Part shown: piece by piece, positions 1 to 7,227 of the stretch | Layout: every line of letters starts with the position of its first letter | Position numbering within the stretch: position 1 is the first letter of the stretch | Source: a bacterium | GTDB lineage: Bacteria; AUK180; JAQVHJ01 | Direction: 5' to 3' | Length of the DNA stretch: 11,871 bases | Assembly (NCBI GenBank): GCA_028696285.1 | Contig: JAQVHJ010000030.1 | Coordinates: forward strand, 1-11,871 | Notes under the pieces: generated by a model | What the model was told of the DNA's origin: nothing | Database searches by the model: none | What the model saw: the letters and a program-made list of their open reading frames with translations, nothing else | Position numbers and translations under genes: made by a program

Positions 1-104
1 GGAAAAGTAAAACATGCTATGATGAGAATAGGCATTTAGCGGATATGATTAAACACGGATTTGACAATCAATTATCAAAAAAAATTGCTAACGCAAAAAT
101 TTGA
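1..104 (+). CDS. Possible C-terminal fragment of an unknown protein
   Basis: The frame beginning at base 3 is open from the window edge to a TGA at 102-104, giving 33 residues ending in SKKIANAKI. The residues look protein-like (a basic, helix-prone tail containing HLADMIKHGF), and the other forward frames and the reverse strand are closed by stops. Only 33 codons are visible in AT-rich DNA, so chance is a real alternative. No family is recognised. A short inverted repeat (TTGACA/TGTCAA, 105-125) follows the stop but has no good U-run. Confidence 0.3.
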   Translation, partial: KSKTCYDENRHLADMIKHGFDNQLSKKIANAKI

Positions 105-127
105 TTGACATAGTAAGTCTGTCAAAA

Positions 128-606
128 TTACATTCTTCTGTTGGTTAGGTATCACACGCTCTAAACATTCACACTGTTCTTTACAATGCTATATTCACAA
201 TTTTAAATTTTCAATCTTATATATTCTCTCCGTGTCCTCCGTGTTCTCCGTGGTAATAATTACATTCTTTTGCTGGCTAAGTATCAATTGCTCTAAACAT
301 CTGCAATATTATTTATAATGCTATATTCATAATTTTTACCGGTTCCGTTGTATCTCCATCGGGACTACTCGCTATTTAATCTTAAGCTCGCAGCAATTTT
401 AATTTCGAAATGGTGCACCCTACGTGGTGCATCATTAATCTAAAATTTTCGATCTTATATATTCTCTCCGTGTTCTCCGTGTCTCCGTGGTTAAAATCAC
501 TTTCTCTTGCTCTTTAAGTAACCTGCGCTCTCTGGTTCCAAGTAACAATATAATTTTATACATAACCCTTCTCGTTCTTCATGTCCTTCATGGTAAAAAT
601 TCTTTT
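128..606. repeat. Decayed tandem repeats with CTCCGTG blocks
   Basis: No gene is seen here. Two segments, 128-201 and 260-336, are clearly similar; both contain ACATTCTT.TG.TGG.TA, then CTCTAAACAT and later AATGCTATATTCA. A third, weaker copy starts near 491. They alternate with CT-rich blocks at 199-253 and 437-492, which share AATTTTC.ATCTTATATATT followed by CTCCGTG-type iterations; a weak fourth block lies at 570-597 (CTTCATGTCCTTCATGG). Copy 1 to copy 2 is 132 bp. Copy 2 to copy 3 is about 100 bp longer because of an extra segment at roughly 337-436. CTCCGTG/CACGGAG runs like these are, from memory, common non-coding debris in environmental bacterial genomes. I infer decayed repeats with no evident coding function. 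Confidence 0.75.
409..436. repeat. Strong hairpin-forming inverted repeat
   Basis: ATGGTGCACC (410-419) pairs with GGTGCATCAT (426-435) through a CTACGT loop. With an outer A-T pair this gives an 11-bp stem with one G-T wobble. It lies in the block that interrupts the tandem repeats. There is no run of T after it on either strand, so it is not a standard intrinsic terminator. A REP-like palindrome is the likeliest identity. Confidence 0.6.
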
Positions 607-707
607 GTATTTCCAATTACAGCTCACATTTTCCATCATCACTCTCCACTCCCCACTTTCCAACCTCCACTATGATAAAAATGAAAGAACCGTCCCTGTT
701 TTTTCTC

Positions 708-736
708 TTGACAATGAGAAAAACTTAATTTATAAT
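708..736 (+). promoter_or_regulatory. Perfect sigma-70 promoter for the 743 gene
   Basis: The -35 box TTGACA (708-713) and -10 box TATAAT (731-736) both match the consensus fully, with a 17-bp spacer. Initiation about seven bases after the -10 box would fall at or next to base 743, the A of the downstream ATG. Confidence 0.85.
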
Positions 737-742
737 ACTTCT

Positions 743-1027
743 ATGAAGAAAATAGGGTGGTTTTTAAAGACATTGTTTCCTCCTTTCTTTATTCTGTTCA
801 GAATAAACAAGGTTTGGATACCGATTCCGTTTATCTTATTCTGGCCGTTACTGGTTTTGGTTTTAATATTATCTCAATTCATTCTTCCATTCATTAATAT
901 AAAAGGAACAAGCTTTAAACAGCGTTTACAATGGCCATGGCTTGCTTATAGAATACTGTGCATCTCCTGGGGAACCAGAATCCAGGTCAATGAAAAAGAA
1001 GATAATGTCCATATCCTTATTTGGTGA
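743..1027 (+). CDS. Small membrane protein, probably leaderless mRNA
   Basis: This is a 94-residue protein of unknown function. It begins MKKIGWFLKTLFPPFF and has a strongly hydrophobic stretch at about residues 22-47 (one long or two short membrane segments). A soluble tail ends in GTRIQVNEKEDNVHILIW, which could form a small beta-hairpin after the membrane part. The reading frame stays open upstream to 581, but that part runs through repeats and the promoter, so ATG 743 is chosen. No Shine-Dalgarno site precedes it, and the -10 box ends only six bases upstream, which implies a leaderless transcript. It converges on the dehydrogenase gene, whose end is 59 bp away. Existence is well supported by promoter placement and composition; function is not known. 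Confidence 0.7.
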   Translation: MKKIGWFLKTLFPPFFILFRINKVWIPIPFILFWPLLVLVLILSQFILPFINIKGTSFKQRLQWPWLAYRILCISWGTRIQVNEKEDNVHILIW

Positions 1028-1086
1028 TCGGCTTTTAGATTAATAATTCCAAGGAAAGAAATAACATAAATAATTAGTAATAATTT

Positions 1087-2313
1087 TTATAATTTAAATT
1101 GATTAATATCTTTTTTATTCCAGGACCACATTGCTGAATATGGTAAGTACCAAGTTGTAACAAACCTTCTTCTGATATTTTTTGGGAAGTAATTGAAATA
1201 ATTTGAAAGTTTAGAAACATATTGCGTAATGAATTTTTCTTCCATTCCCCCTTTCCAAAACGGAGTATTTAATTTTTCATTAATTAATCTCTCACCTGTC
1301 TCATAAAAATTCTCCGGTCTCCCTGCTTCTTTTAAGACATAATCAAATATCAAATTGAAGTGTTTGTTAATAATATACCTGGTATAGAAAGGGTCAAACC
1401 CTATATTTCCGAGCATCGAACCGAATACTCCACCGGTATTAGGAAAATATTCCGGGATAAATTTGATATGCCTTTCTTTCAGAAGTGAAATTGAATCGGG
1501 ATGATACGGGAGATTTGAATTAGGAATAATTGCCTTAATCTTCAATTTCCCCACATCTTCCGGCATAATAAAATTCTGGGTCGCACCCGGAATTAATATG
1601 TCAACATCGGAATATTTTACTTCACTTGATAAACCTAATGGCTCTGGAAGTATCTCTGACAGCTTTTTCCAAACATCATTTTCTTTCTCATTTAAAATCC
1701 TTTCAATCGTATCTTTTCCGGAGATGGAATATGTTCCTGTCTCATCACTTATAAAAGAAACTTTAAAACGATTATCCCTTCTTAAAATTTTTAATAAAGA
1801 CGTTCCAACCTTCCCGCAACCTTCCATTCCGCAGGAAAGCGTATCTACATAACTAAAAAATTTTCTTTTAAATATCTTTAGATAAGTATATACCCCGAAT
1901 GCAGTATAAAATGAAGAATCAATATTATTGTCCAATCTGTAAAAGGATCCGGCATAAGAACCCAATAAAGTCTTGACATCTTCTATGTTACTTTGCATAT
2001 CCATACCCGGAATAAAAATGTTTTTAGACAATAACGATGATATCCTGTTACCGAAGTCAGTTAAGACGCTTCTCTTTTCCTTCGGATTCTTCAGATTAAG
2101 ACCCAGTTTTGCTCCGCCGCAAGGTAGGTTCGCTACCGCCATTTTCTTGGACATGAGCAAAGCATTATCCAACAATTCCTTAGGTTCTATCCCTTCTCTT
2201 ACCCTTATCCCACCGGTACACTTACCTTGAACTAAACGGTCAATCGCAAAATAAATCTCATTGTCTGATTTGTGCTTGTATATATATAAGAATGGAAATC
2301 TCTGTATTTTCAT
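1087..2313 (-). CDS. Glu/Leu/Phe/Val dehydrogenase family protein, divergent
   Basis: This 408-residue protein has the layout of the amino-acid dehydrogenase family (oxidative deamination of an amino acid with NAD(P)). The N-terminal substrate domain has GGIR (34-37), K57 in MSKKMA, catalytic K69 in LPCGGAK (63-69) and D105 in IPGMD. The nucleotide domain has the GxGxxG loop at 165-170 (GCGKVG), SDETG (189-193), a PGATQN segment (242-247) and NTGGVFGS (292-299). Aligned by eye to glutamate dehydrogenase, the Lys that binds the substrate side-chain carboxylate (the K of KGGIR/KGGLR) is Thr33. This argues against glutamate as substrate, while the catalytic Lys and Asp remain. Length is slightly short for a bacterial GDH. 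No Shine-Dalgarno site is seen before ATG 2313. It lies 25 bp after the SUKH gene and probably shares its promoter. Non-catalytic drift is possible. Confidence 0.85.
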   Translation of the reverse strand: MKIQRFPFLYIYKHKSDNEIYFAIDRLVQGKCTGGIRVREGIEPKELLDNALLMSKKMAVANLPCGGAKLGLNLKNPKEKRSVLTDFGNRISSLLSKNIFIPGMDMQSNIEDVKTLLGSYAGSFYRLDNNIDSSFYTAFGVYTYLKIFKRKFFSYVDTLSCGMEGCGKVGTSLLKILRRDNRFKVSFISDETGTYSISGKDTIERILNEKENDVWKKLSEILPEPLGLSSEVKYSDVDILIPGATQNFIMPEDVGKLKIKAIIPNSNLPYHPDSISLLKERHIKFIPEYFPNTGGVFGSMLGNIGFDPFYTRYIINKHFNLIFDYVLKEAGRPENFYETGERLINEKLNTPFWKGGMEEKFITQYVSKLSNYFNYFPKNIRRRFVTTWYLPYSAMWSWNKKDINQFKL

Positions 2314-2338
2314 TATAGATTAAATGCATGAAGGAATT

Positions 2339-2776
2339 TTATGATTCAGCAACCATTCTGAAAAAATTTTTTAATGGCATTTTATATTCTCGAATGGAAT
2401 TCTTCATTCTGTTCCAGGAGATTAAAACATCTGTCATCTTTCCTTCGACAACTTGATATCCCCAGAAAATATCCGCGCCATCATCGCCAAAAAAACATAC
2501 TGTTGAAAAATCAAAATTTTCGGGGGCGGCGTTGTTCTCGATAATATATTGATTCTCGGAGCAAAGGTCGGTATTCATTTCCGTTTCACAGATGCTCCAG
2601 CAGATGTTCGCATCAAGGTTTGCAAGGAACCCATCCGTCGCCTTAAATAAAGACCTGAGTTCTCTGTTAAATTTTATCTTGAGTTTCTTCTCAACTGCTC
2701 TTATTCCGGATTCTGAAACGGCAGGAAAGAATTCTATATTCTCAAAATGGTCGGTAAGTTCTTTTTTCCAATCCAA
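2339..2776 (-). CDS. SUKH (SMI1/KNR4) family protein
   Basis: This 145-residue cytoplasmic protein shows the SMI1/KNR4 pattern: an N-terminal helix region with I25, E29 and L32 leading to ELRSLFKATDG (39-49), then the glycine/aspartate-rich strand region FFGDDGADIFWGY (95-107) and a C-terminal helix. Bacterial SUKH proteins often serve as immunity partners of polymorphic toxins, and others are stand-alone proteins of unknown role. No toxin gene is visible next to it, so an immunity role is not shown here. The start is TTG at 2776, fixed by the Shine-Dalgarno site at 2784-2789. It is the first gene of a unit with the dehydrogenase, 25 bp downstream. Confidence 0.8.
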   Translation of the reverse strand: MDWKKELTDHFENIEFFPAVSESGIRAVEKKLKIKFNRELRSLFKATDGFLANLDANICWSICETEMNTDLCSENQYIIENNAAPENFDFSTVCFFGDDGADIFWGYQVVEGKMTDVLISWNRMKNSIREYKMPLKNFFRMVAES

Positions 2777-2783
2777 AGGAAAA

Positions 2784-2789
2784 CTCCCT
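2784..2789 (-). promoter_or_regulatory. Ribosome binding site deciding a TTG start
   Basis: AGGGAG on the minus strand lies seven bases before TTG 2776. No in-frame ATG with comparable spacing exists, so this site selects the unusual start. Confidence 0.75.
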
Positions 2790-2804
2790 GTTTATCAAAA
2801 TGTA

Positions 2805-2833
2805 ATTATACAAGATTCATATAAAAATGTCAA
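2805..2833 (-). promoter_or_regulatory. Perfect sigma-70 promoter for the SUKH-dehydrogenase unit
   Basis: On the minus strand TTGACA (2833-2828) and TATAAT (2810-2805) match the consensus fully with a 17-bp spacer. The expected start is near 2798, giving a leader of about 20 nt that contains the AGGGAG site. Confidence 0.85.
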
Positions 2834-2926
2834 GAGAAAAAGAAAAATTCTTTTAATCATTTACGCTGTCTTATTAAAGAAAGTTAAAAAAATCGACTTT
2901 AAGTAATTCTGTATTTTCAAAAAGCA

Positions 2927-4822
2927 TTATTCAAGTTCCTCCAACCGAAGTGTCAGGTCTTCCCATTCTTCATATTTCTTCTTAAGAATCTTTTCCAGCT
3001 TCCTGTTTTCTCGGACAAGATTTCTCGTAAGCATTACATCCTTAATTACTTCCGCTTTACATAATTCATTATCGTTTTGCTTCTTTTTATCTTCAAGGTC
3101 TGTTATCTCTTTCTCAAGATTTCTCAAATCACTTTTTAATTCCCTTTTCAATTTTGCGGATTTCTTCGGATTTCCTCTCTCCCGCATCGCAAGATCATCC
3201 GATTCATTTAAAGTCATCTGCATTGCAGCACGTTTCTCAATGAAATATGAATAGTTCCCGTGGTACTCATGGAATTTCCCGTTCCTGATCTCAACGATTC
3301 TGTCTGCAAGATTATCAAGAAAGAACCGGTCATGAGAAACAATTACCATTGTTCCCGTGTAATTTAACAGCGCTTCCTGGAATAATTCCTTTGTCTGATA
3401 ATCCAGATGGTTAGTCGGTTCATCTAAAATTAATAAATTTGAATCTCTTAAAAGTATCTTCAATAAAGCTAATCTCGATTTTTCACCGCCGGAAAGGATA
3501 GAAATTTTCTTATTAATATCATCTCCTGAAAATAAAAATGCGCCAAGTAAATTACGTAATCCTTTATCGTCTAAGTCCGATGAAATGCCGTAAACTTCAT
3601 CCCAAACACTGCGAAAGTAATTTAAATTTTCAGATGTTTCCTGGGAAAAGAATGACATCTTCACATTTGTTCCGAGTTCAACATTTCCTTCTGTAGGTTC
3701 CTCAACCTTTCCTATCAATCTTGAAAAGGTCGATTTTCCTGCACCGTTCACGCCTACCAATGCAATCTTTTCTCCGCGGTAAACATTAAGATTAACATTC
3801 CGGAACACCTGGAGTTGTCCGTAAGATTTAGATACATTCTCTACTTTCAAAACCTCCCTCCCGCTTCTTGGACAGTCAGGAAAATTAATCCTGATTCTTC
3901 TATTGTCTGTTTCAATGCTGATCAGTTCAATCTTTTCAAGCTTCTTGATCCGGCTCTGAACCTGTTTCGCTTTTGTGTTTTTATACCGGAATCTGTCTAT
4001 AAATTCCTTGGTTTTCTTTATCTCACCCTTTTGCGCTTCAAGTTCTTTCTCCAGGATTTCAAGACGCTTATCCTTCTCGGCAAGATAATAAGAATAGTTT
4101 CCCCGATAAACGGTAATCTTCCCGTTAAATAACTCCGCAATTTCTGTTATCATTTTATTCAGAAACATTCTGTCATGAGATATTACTACAAGCGTTCCCG
4201 CGTAGTCCTTCAAAAAACCTTCAAGCCATTCCATACTTTCGGTATCTAAGTGATTTGTAGGTTCATCCAATAACATTATATCCGGCTTATTCAATAGAAT
4301 TACTGAAAGTAAAATCCGCATCTTCCACCCGCCGGAAAACTCTGAACAGTTCTTCTTCTCATCACCCAATTTAAATCCAAGCCCCGATATAATGCTCATG
4401 GCCCTTGATTCAAATGAATATCCTTCTTTTATTCGGTATGTTTCACGGAGATTACCATATTTAGTTAGATGCTCTTCATGTTCAGCGGGATTCTCTTCAG
4501 GACTTGAAAGCAAATGTTCTAAATGCTTAATCTTTTCTTCTAATTCATATATCCCGCATTGTTTTTTTAAAAACAACATAAGCGGAACCGGTTCCAATTC
4601 ATAAAGGTCCTGAGGAAGATATCCTATGGTTTGATTTTTTGAAGAGTCCACACTTCCCGAATCCGGCTTCATTTCTGAAATGATCATTCGGAATAAGGTT
4701 GTTTTTCCTGTACCATTATTCCCGACAAGGCCAATCCGGCTCCCGTCAGGGATCATCCACGAGAGAGTATTGAATAAAACTCTTTCACCAAAGCGGAGAA
4801 AGAGATTCTGAATGTTAATCAT
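2927..4822 (-). CDS. ABC-F family ATPase (translation-factor type)
   Basis: This 631-residue soluble protein has two complete ATP-binding cassettes and no membrane segment. Cassette 1 has Walker A GNNGTGKT (34-41), signature FSGGW (162-166), Walker B LLDEPTNHLD (184-193) and switch His216. Cassette 2 has GVNGAGKS (357-364), LSGGE (443-447), LILDEPTNHLD (464-474) and His497. The charged helical linker (about 245-325) is the ABC-F P-site tRNA-interaction motif. The last 80 residues are a Lys/Glu-rich coiled coil, as in Uup/YheS-like members. ABC-F proteins bind the ribosomal E site to relieve stalls or protect against antibiotics; which job applies here cannot be read from sequence. It starts 41 bp after the membrane-protein gene, with only a weak GAG as ribosome site, and is probably the last gene of the unit starting at 6969. 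Confidence 0.93.
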   Translation of the reverse strand: MINIQNLFLRFGERVLFNTLSWMIPDGSRIGLVGNNGTGKTTLFRMIISEMKPDSGSVDSSKNQTIGYLPQDLYELEPVPLMLFLKKQCGIYELEEKIKHLEHLLSSPEENPAEHEEHLTKYGNLRETYRIKEGYSFESRAMSIISGLGFKLGDEKKNCSEFSGGWKMRILLSVILLNKPDIMLLDEPTNHLDTESMEWLEGFLKDYAGTLVVISHDRMFLNKMITEIAELFNGKITVYRGNYSYYLAEKDKRLEILEKELEAQKGEIKKTKEFIDRFRYKNTKAKQVQSRIKKLEKIELISIETDNRRIRINFPDCPRSGREVLKVENVSKSYGQLQVFRNVNLNVYRGEKIALVGVNGAGKSTFSRLIGKVEEPTEGNVELGTNVKMSFFSQETSENLNYFRSVWDEVYGISSDLDDKGLRNLLGAFLFSGDDINKKISILSGGEKSRLALLKILLRDSNLLILDEPTNHLDYQTKELFQEALLNYTGTMVIVSHDRFFLDNLADRIVEIRNGKFHEYHGNYSYFIEKRAAMQMTLNESDDLAMRERGNPKKSAKLKRELKSDLRNLEKEITDLEDKKKQNDNELCKAEVIKDVMLTRNLVRENRKLEKILKKKYEEWEDLTLRLEELE

Positions 4823-4863
4823 GGTTTATTCTCAAGATATGTAAAAAAATATTCGCAGAGAAA

Positions 4864-5499
4864 TTATTCTACTTTTTCAGGCGCAACTTTCTTCTTCTTA
4901 AATGTCAATATGAAAATAATTATAAAAACTACTAAAAATATTATCCCGTTCCAATTAGGTTTATAATAAGTTCCTGCATTTCCCGTTGCAACCAATGTGG
5001 GGCCGTAAGAATAATTAGTCCCTGTCTTTAAATCTCTACGGCAGGAAATTATGCCGTGATTTTTTATCATAAAATTGTTCTTCTTAATACGCCAGGGATT
5101 AAGGTAGCTTTTCAAGATAACCTTTTTCTTTTCCCAGGTGTTTCCCTTGAAAACCTTCACTTTATTATCAACAACTAAGACGTCCCCATCCGTTGAAAGA
5201 TCATGGTTTAGAATCTTTATCTTATCACCTGAGGTGGCCATGTGTTCACAACCGCCACCGCGAACTCCCGCAGTGAAGACGGTAATGAACACTTCCATCT
5301 TTACATTCTTCTGGAGAATCTCCCCTGATTCTGGGGAATATTCCAGGCAATCGCCGGATACTTCCGCTTGACAAGGAAAATCAACATATTCCTTTACAAG
5401 CCAATCCTTAACTAAACCTGCAAATGTAAACAGATAGTAAAAAAATATTAATATTAAAACTACTCTTAAAATAATCTTAAATTTCTTTTTCTCCTCCAT
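4864..5499 (-). CDS. Two-segment membrane protein with four-cysteine extracytoplasmic domain
   Basis: No family is recognised. The 211 residues begin with a basic stretch (EEKKKFK), followed by a membrane segment at about 9-29, a soluble domain at about 30-183, a second membrane segment at about 184-200 and a KKKK tail. By the positive-inside rule both ends are cytoplasmic and the domain faces the periplasm. That domain has four Cys (43, 51, 84, 153), a GGGC motif at 81-84, and a beta-rich look (GDVLVVDNKVKVF, 105-117). The start is supported by GGGAG seven bases upstream. It follows the OmpA-like gene by 18 bp, so the two are very likely cotranscribed, which suggests an envelope role. Confidence 0.8.
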   Translation of the reverse strand: MEEKKKFKIILRVVLILIFFYYLFTFAGLVKDWLVKEYVDFPCQAEVSGDCLEYSPESGEILQKNVKMEVFITVFTAGVRGGGCEHMATSGDKIKILNHDLSTDGDVLVVDNKVKVFKGNTWEKKKVILKSYLNPWRIKKNNFMIKNHGIISCRRDLKTGTNYSYGPTLVATGNAGTYYKPNWNGIIFLVVFIIIFILTFKKKKVAPEKVE

Positions 5500-5517
5500 T
5501 TGACTGCTCCCAAAATT

Positions 5518-6969
5518 TTATTTGTAAATTATCAACTCAATTCTATCTGCACCGGTCTTAGGCCTTTTCGTAATATCTGTCGGAGTAAAACCGCATCTTG
5601 TAATGAGATATTGCTCAATTACTGCTGCGCGCTTTATTGATAACCCGGCATTAGACGACGTAACTATTATCGTAGCCTTTACATTCTTTGTCCTGTATTT
5701 CTGAAGAACCGGAGCTAGCGCGTCAAGCTTCTTGTTTGAAACCGCAGCAAGTTCTGAAGTATTAGGTGTAAAGACAACACCGATCATTGTTATCTCAAAA
5801 CCGTTGCCGGTGAATTTGTTAAGCGGGAATATCGTCTTAATGTCTGCTTTCAGTTCGTCAACATTTACGCCCTGAACACGCATCGATTCAAGTTTGGCCT
5901 TTGTTCGTGCAAGTTCCGCAAGCTGCTTCGCCTTCAATGCTTCTGCAAGAGCTTTCGCCTGTTCAGCTTCTTCCTTCTCCCTGTTTGACGGCTTCGGCGG
6001 TTTCGGTTTCGGAGTCGGTGAAGGCTGATCTCCCGACATCATTGATTTGATTGTATAATCGTTTGTTACCCCTAATGAGAACTCAATCTTTGGTGAGAAT
6101 TTTTTCCCGTCATACTTTGCTGTGTCGTAATCACGCATGGCTTCTTCTATGTCAGAAATACCTATCTGGGCTTTTAACCCGGGAAGGAATCTTCTGATCG
6201 GACTGTTCGCCATGTTGCCGTACATCTGAGGATTATTAAGTATAAAACAGATTCCGAAAGCCATTGCATTACCGTCATAGTCAAGCATGATATCTAAGGG
6301 ATTCTTCGTGGCTCCTAATAAAAATTGCGTTGAAAAACCGTAGAATACTCCCGGAGAAGCATCCTTCCCATGACCCTGAAATGAGTTTCCTCCCCAACCA
6401 TAATGCAGTTTCAATCCGAAACTTGGAGAAAGATTCAAACGCTTTGTCATTACTAAATATGCAGAATTATTCTGTGCATATTCTGCATACGGACCGGCAG
6501 GGGTTATGTATTTCAAACCTTCCCCGACAATATTCTTCATTCCAAGTGCGATTGAAGGCATCCACATGGCTCCCATACCCTGGTTACCATGATGAAGTGA
6601 ACGGTCTGTCGGGTCTCGGAATAACTGAAGTTTGAAATTGACAACCCCGTCTTTCCTGCCTTCCTCTGAAAGAAGTGTATACTGCGTTACTCCCAATTCA
6701 AAGTTCATTGCAAGCGCTGAACCGGTAGGAATATGAATTCCAAGATTAAACCGGGCATCCTGCTCACTTCTCATTCTCGGATCAAGATATTCATCTTCTC
6801 CCGCAAAGGCTGATGAAGAACAGACACCGATATCATAACCGATATGCTCAAGAACATCCGCTGTCGGAATATTAACCAATCCCGTACTGCCATTAAAGGC
6901 CGCCCCGAAGGACAGAACTGAAATTGTGGTGAGGAATAATATCCCCAGTAAAAGTTTAATTCTACCCAT
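5518..6969 (-). CDS. Outer-membrane barrel with degenerate OmpA-like C-terminus
   Basis: The 483 residues open with a signal peptide (about 1-23), then GSTGLVNIPTAD (27-38). That phrase resembles the N-terminus of YjbH/YbjH-type barrels. The region to about 310 is rich in alternating hydrophobic strands and glycine, as in a beta-barrel. A proline/lysine hinge (PSPTPKPKPPKP, 316-327) and an Ala/Lys/Glu helix (330-365) lead to an OmpA-like domain at about 388-483. That domain keeps F400 in VVFTPNTSEL and LSIKRA (443-448), but the loop that normally carries the Asp for peptidoglycan diaminopimelate is deleted (only TSSNAG remains). The gene has a good AGGAG site eight bases before ATG and its own promoter, and leads a probable three-gene unit. 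Likely role: structural or sensing barrel in the outer membrane; peptidoglycan binding is doubtful. Confidence 0.82.
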   Translation of the reverse strand: MGRIKLLLGILFLTTISVLSFGAAFNGSTGLVNIPTADVLEHIGYDIGVCSSSAFAGEDEYLDPRMRSEQDARFNLGIHIPTGSALAMNFELGVTQYTLLSEEGRKDGVVNFKLQLFRDPTDRSLHHGNQGMGAMWMPSIALGMKNIVGEGLKYITPAGPYAEYAQNNSAYLVMTKRLNLSPSFGLKLHYGWGGNSFQGHGKDASPGVFYGFSTQFLLGATKNPLDIMLDYDGNAMAFGICFILNNPQMYGNMANSPIRRFLPGLKAQIGISDIEEAMRDYDTAKYDGKKFSPKIEFSLGVTNDYTIKSMMSGDQPSPTPKPKPPKPSNREKEEAEQAKALAEALKAKQLAELARTKAKLESMRVQGVNVDELKADIKTIFPLNKFTGNGFEITMIGVVFTPNTSELAAVSNKKLDALAPVLQKYRTKNVKATIIVTSSNAGLSIKRAAVIEQYLITRCGFTPTDITKRPKTGADRIELIIYK

Positions 6970-7033
6970 TTTATTGTTCTCCTAAAAATAGTATTTAGAA
7001 TTATTAATAAAAAAAATACACAACAGAATTAGG

Positions 7034-7062
7034 ATTTTACCATATTTAAAACCAAAAGTCAA
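7034..7062 (-). promoter_or_regulatory. Sigma-70 promoter for the OmpA-like unit
   Basis: On the minus strand TTGACT (7062-7057) and TAAAAT (7039-7034) are separated by 17 bp, with one mismatch to consensus in each box. The predicted start near 7027 leaves a leader of about 58 nt before ATG 6969. Confidence 0.75.
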
Positions 7063-7076
7063 GTAAAAAACTTTAT

Positions 7077-7102
7077 GGTGCCGGCCCATGACATATGACA
7101 TG
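7077..7102 (+). repeat. Left arm of perfect 26-bp inverted repeat
   Basis: The arm begins GGTGCCGGCCC and ends with two tandem ATGACAT units plus G. It is the exact reverse complement of 7364-7389. Identity stops at both ends (7076 is T, 7390 is C). Confidence 0.95.
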
Positions 7103-7198
7103 TTATTATTTTTTGTTCGTGATAAAAGCTTTCGGTTAAATAATTTTGCCAGTTTATCGCGATTTCTTCGGCATTTCTAAATTTTCAAATTTCATATC

Positions 7199-7227
7199 TT
7201 GACTGTTTTACTAAATTTTTTTATAGT
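7199..7227 (+). promoter_or_regulatory. Possible promoter inside the inverted-repeat element
   Basis: TTGACT (7199-7204) and TATAGT (7222-7227) have a 17-bp spacer, one mismatch to consensus each. The DNA is so AT-rich that chance matches are expected. It would transcribe the right half of the element toward tetR. Confidence 0.3.

Noticed and set aside
105..125. TTGACA as a promoter -35 box
   Set aside because: No -10 box at suitable spacing and no gene follows; the motif is half of a short inverted repeat.
128..606. CRISPR-like array
   Set aside because: The repeats are diverged, irregularly spaced and AT-rich, and no cas genes are present.
681..704. Phrase GAACCGTCCCTGTTTTTT resembling sequence seen near REP-associated transposases
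   Set aside because: Only a memory-based resemblance; there is no paired copy or transposase in the window.
581..742. In-frame upstream extension of the small membrane protein gene
   Set aside because: It would be encoded by repeat debris and the promoter itself; the promoter places the transcript start at 743.
1028..1086. Bidirectional terminator between the convergent genes
   Set aside because: The gap is only AT-rich; I found no convincing stem-loop.
2840..2926. Intrinsic terminator after the ABC-F gene
   Set aside because: T-rich stretches exist on the minus strand, but no stable GC-containing stem precedes them.
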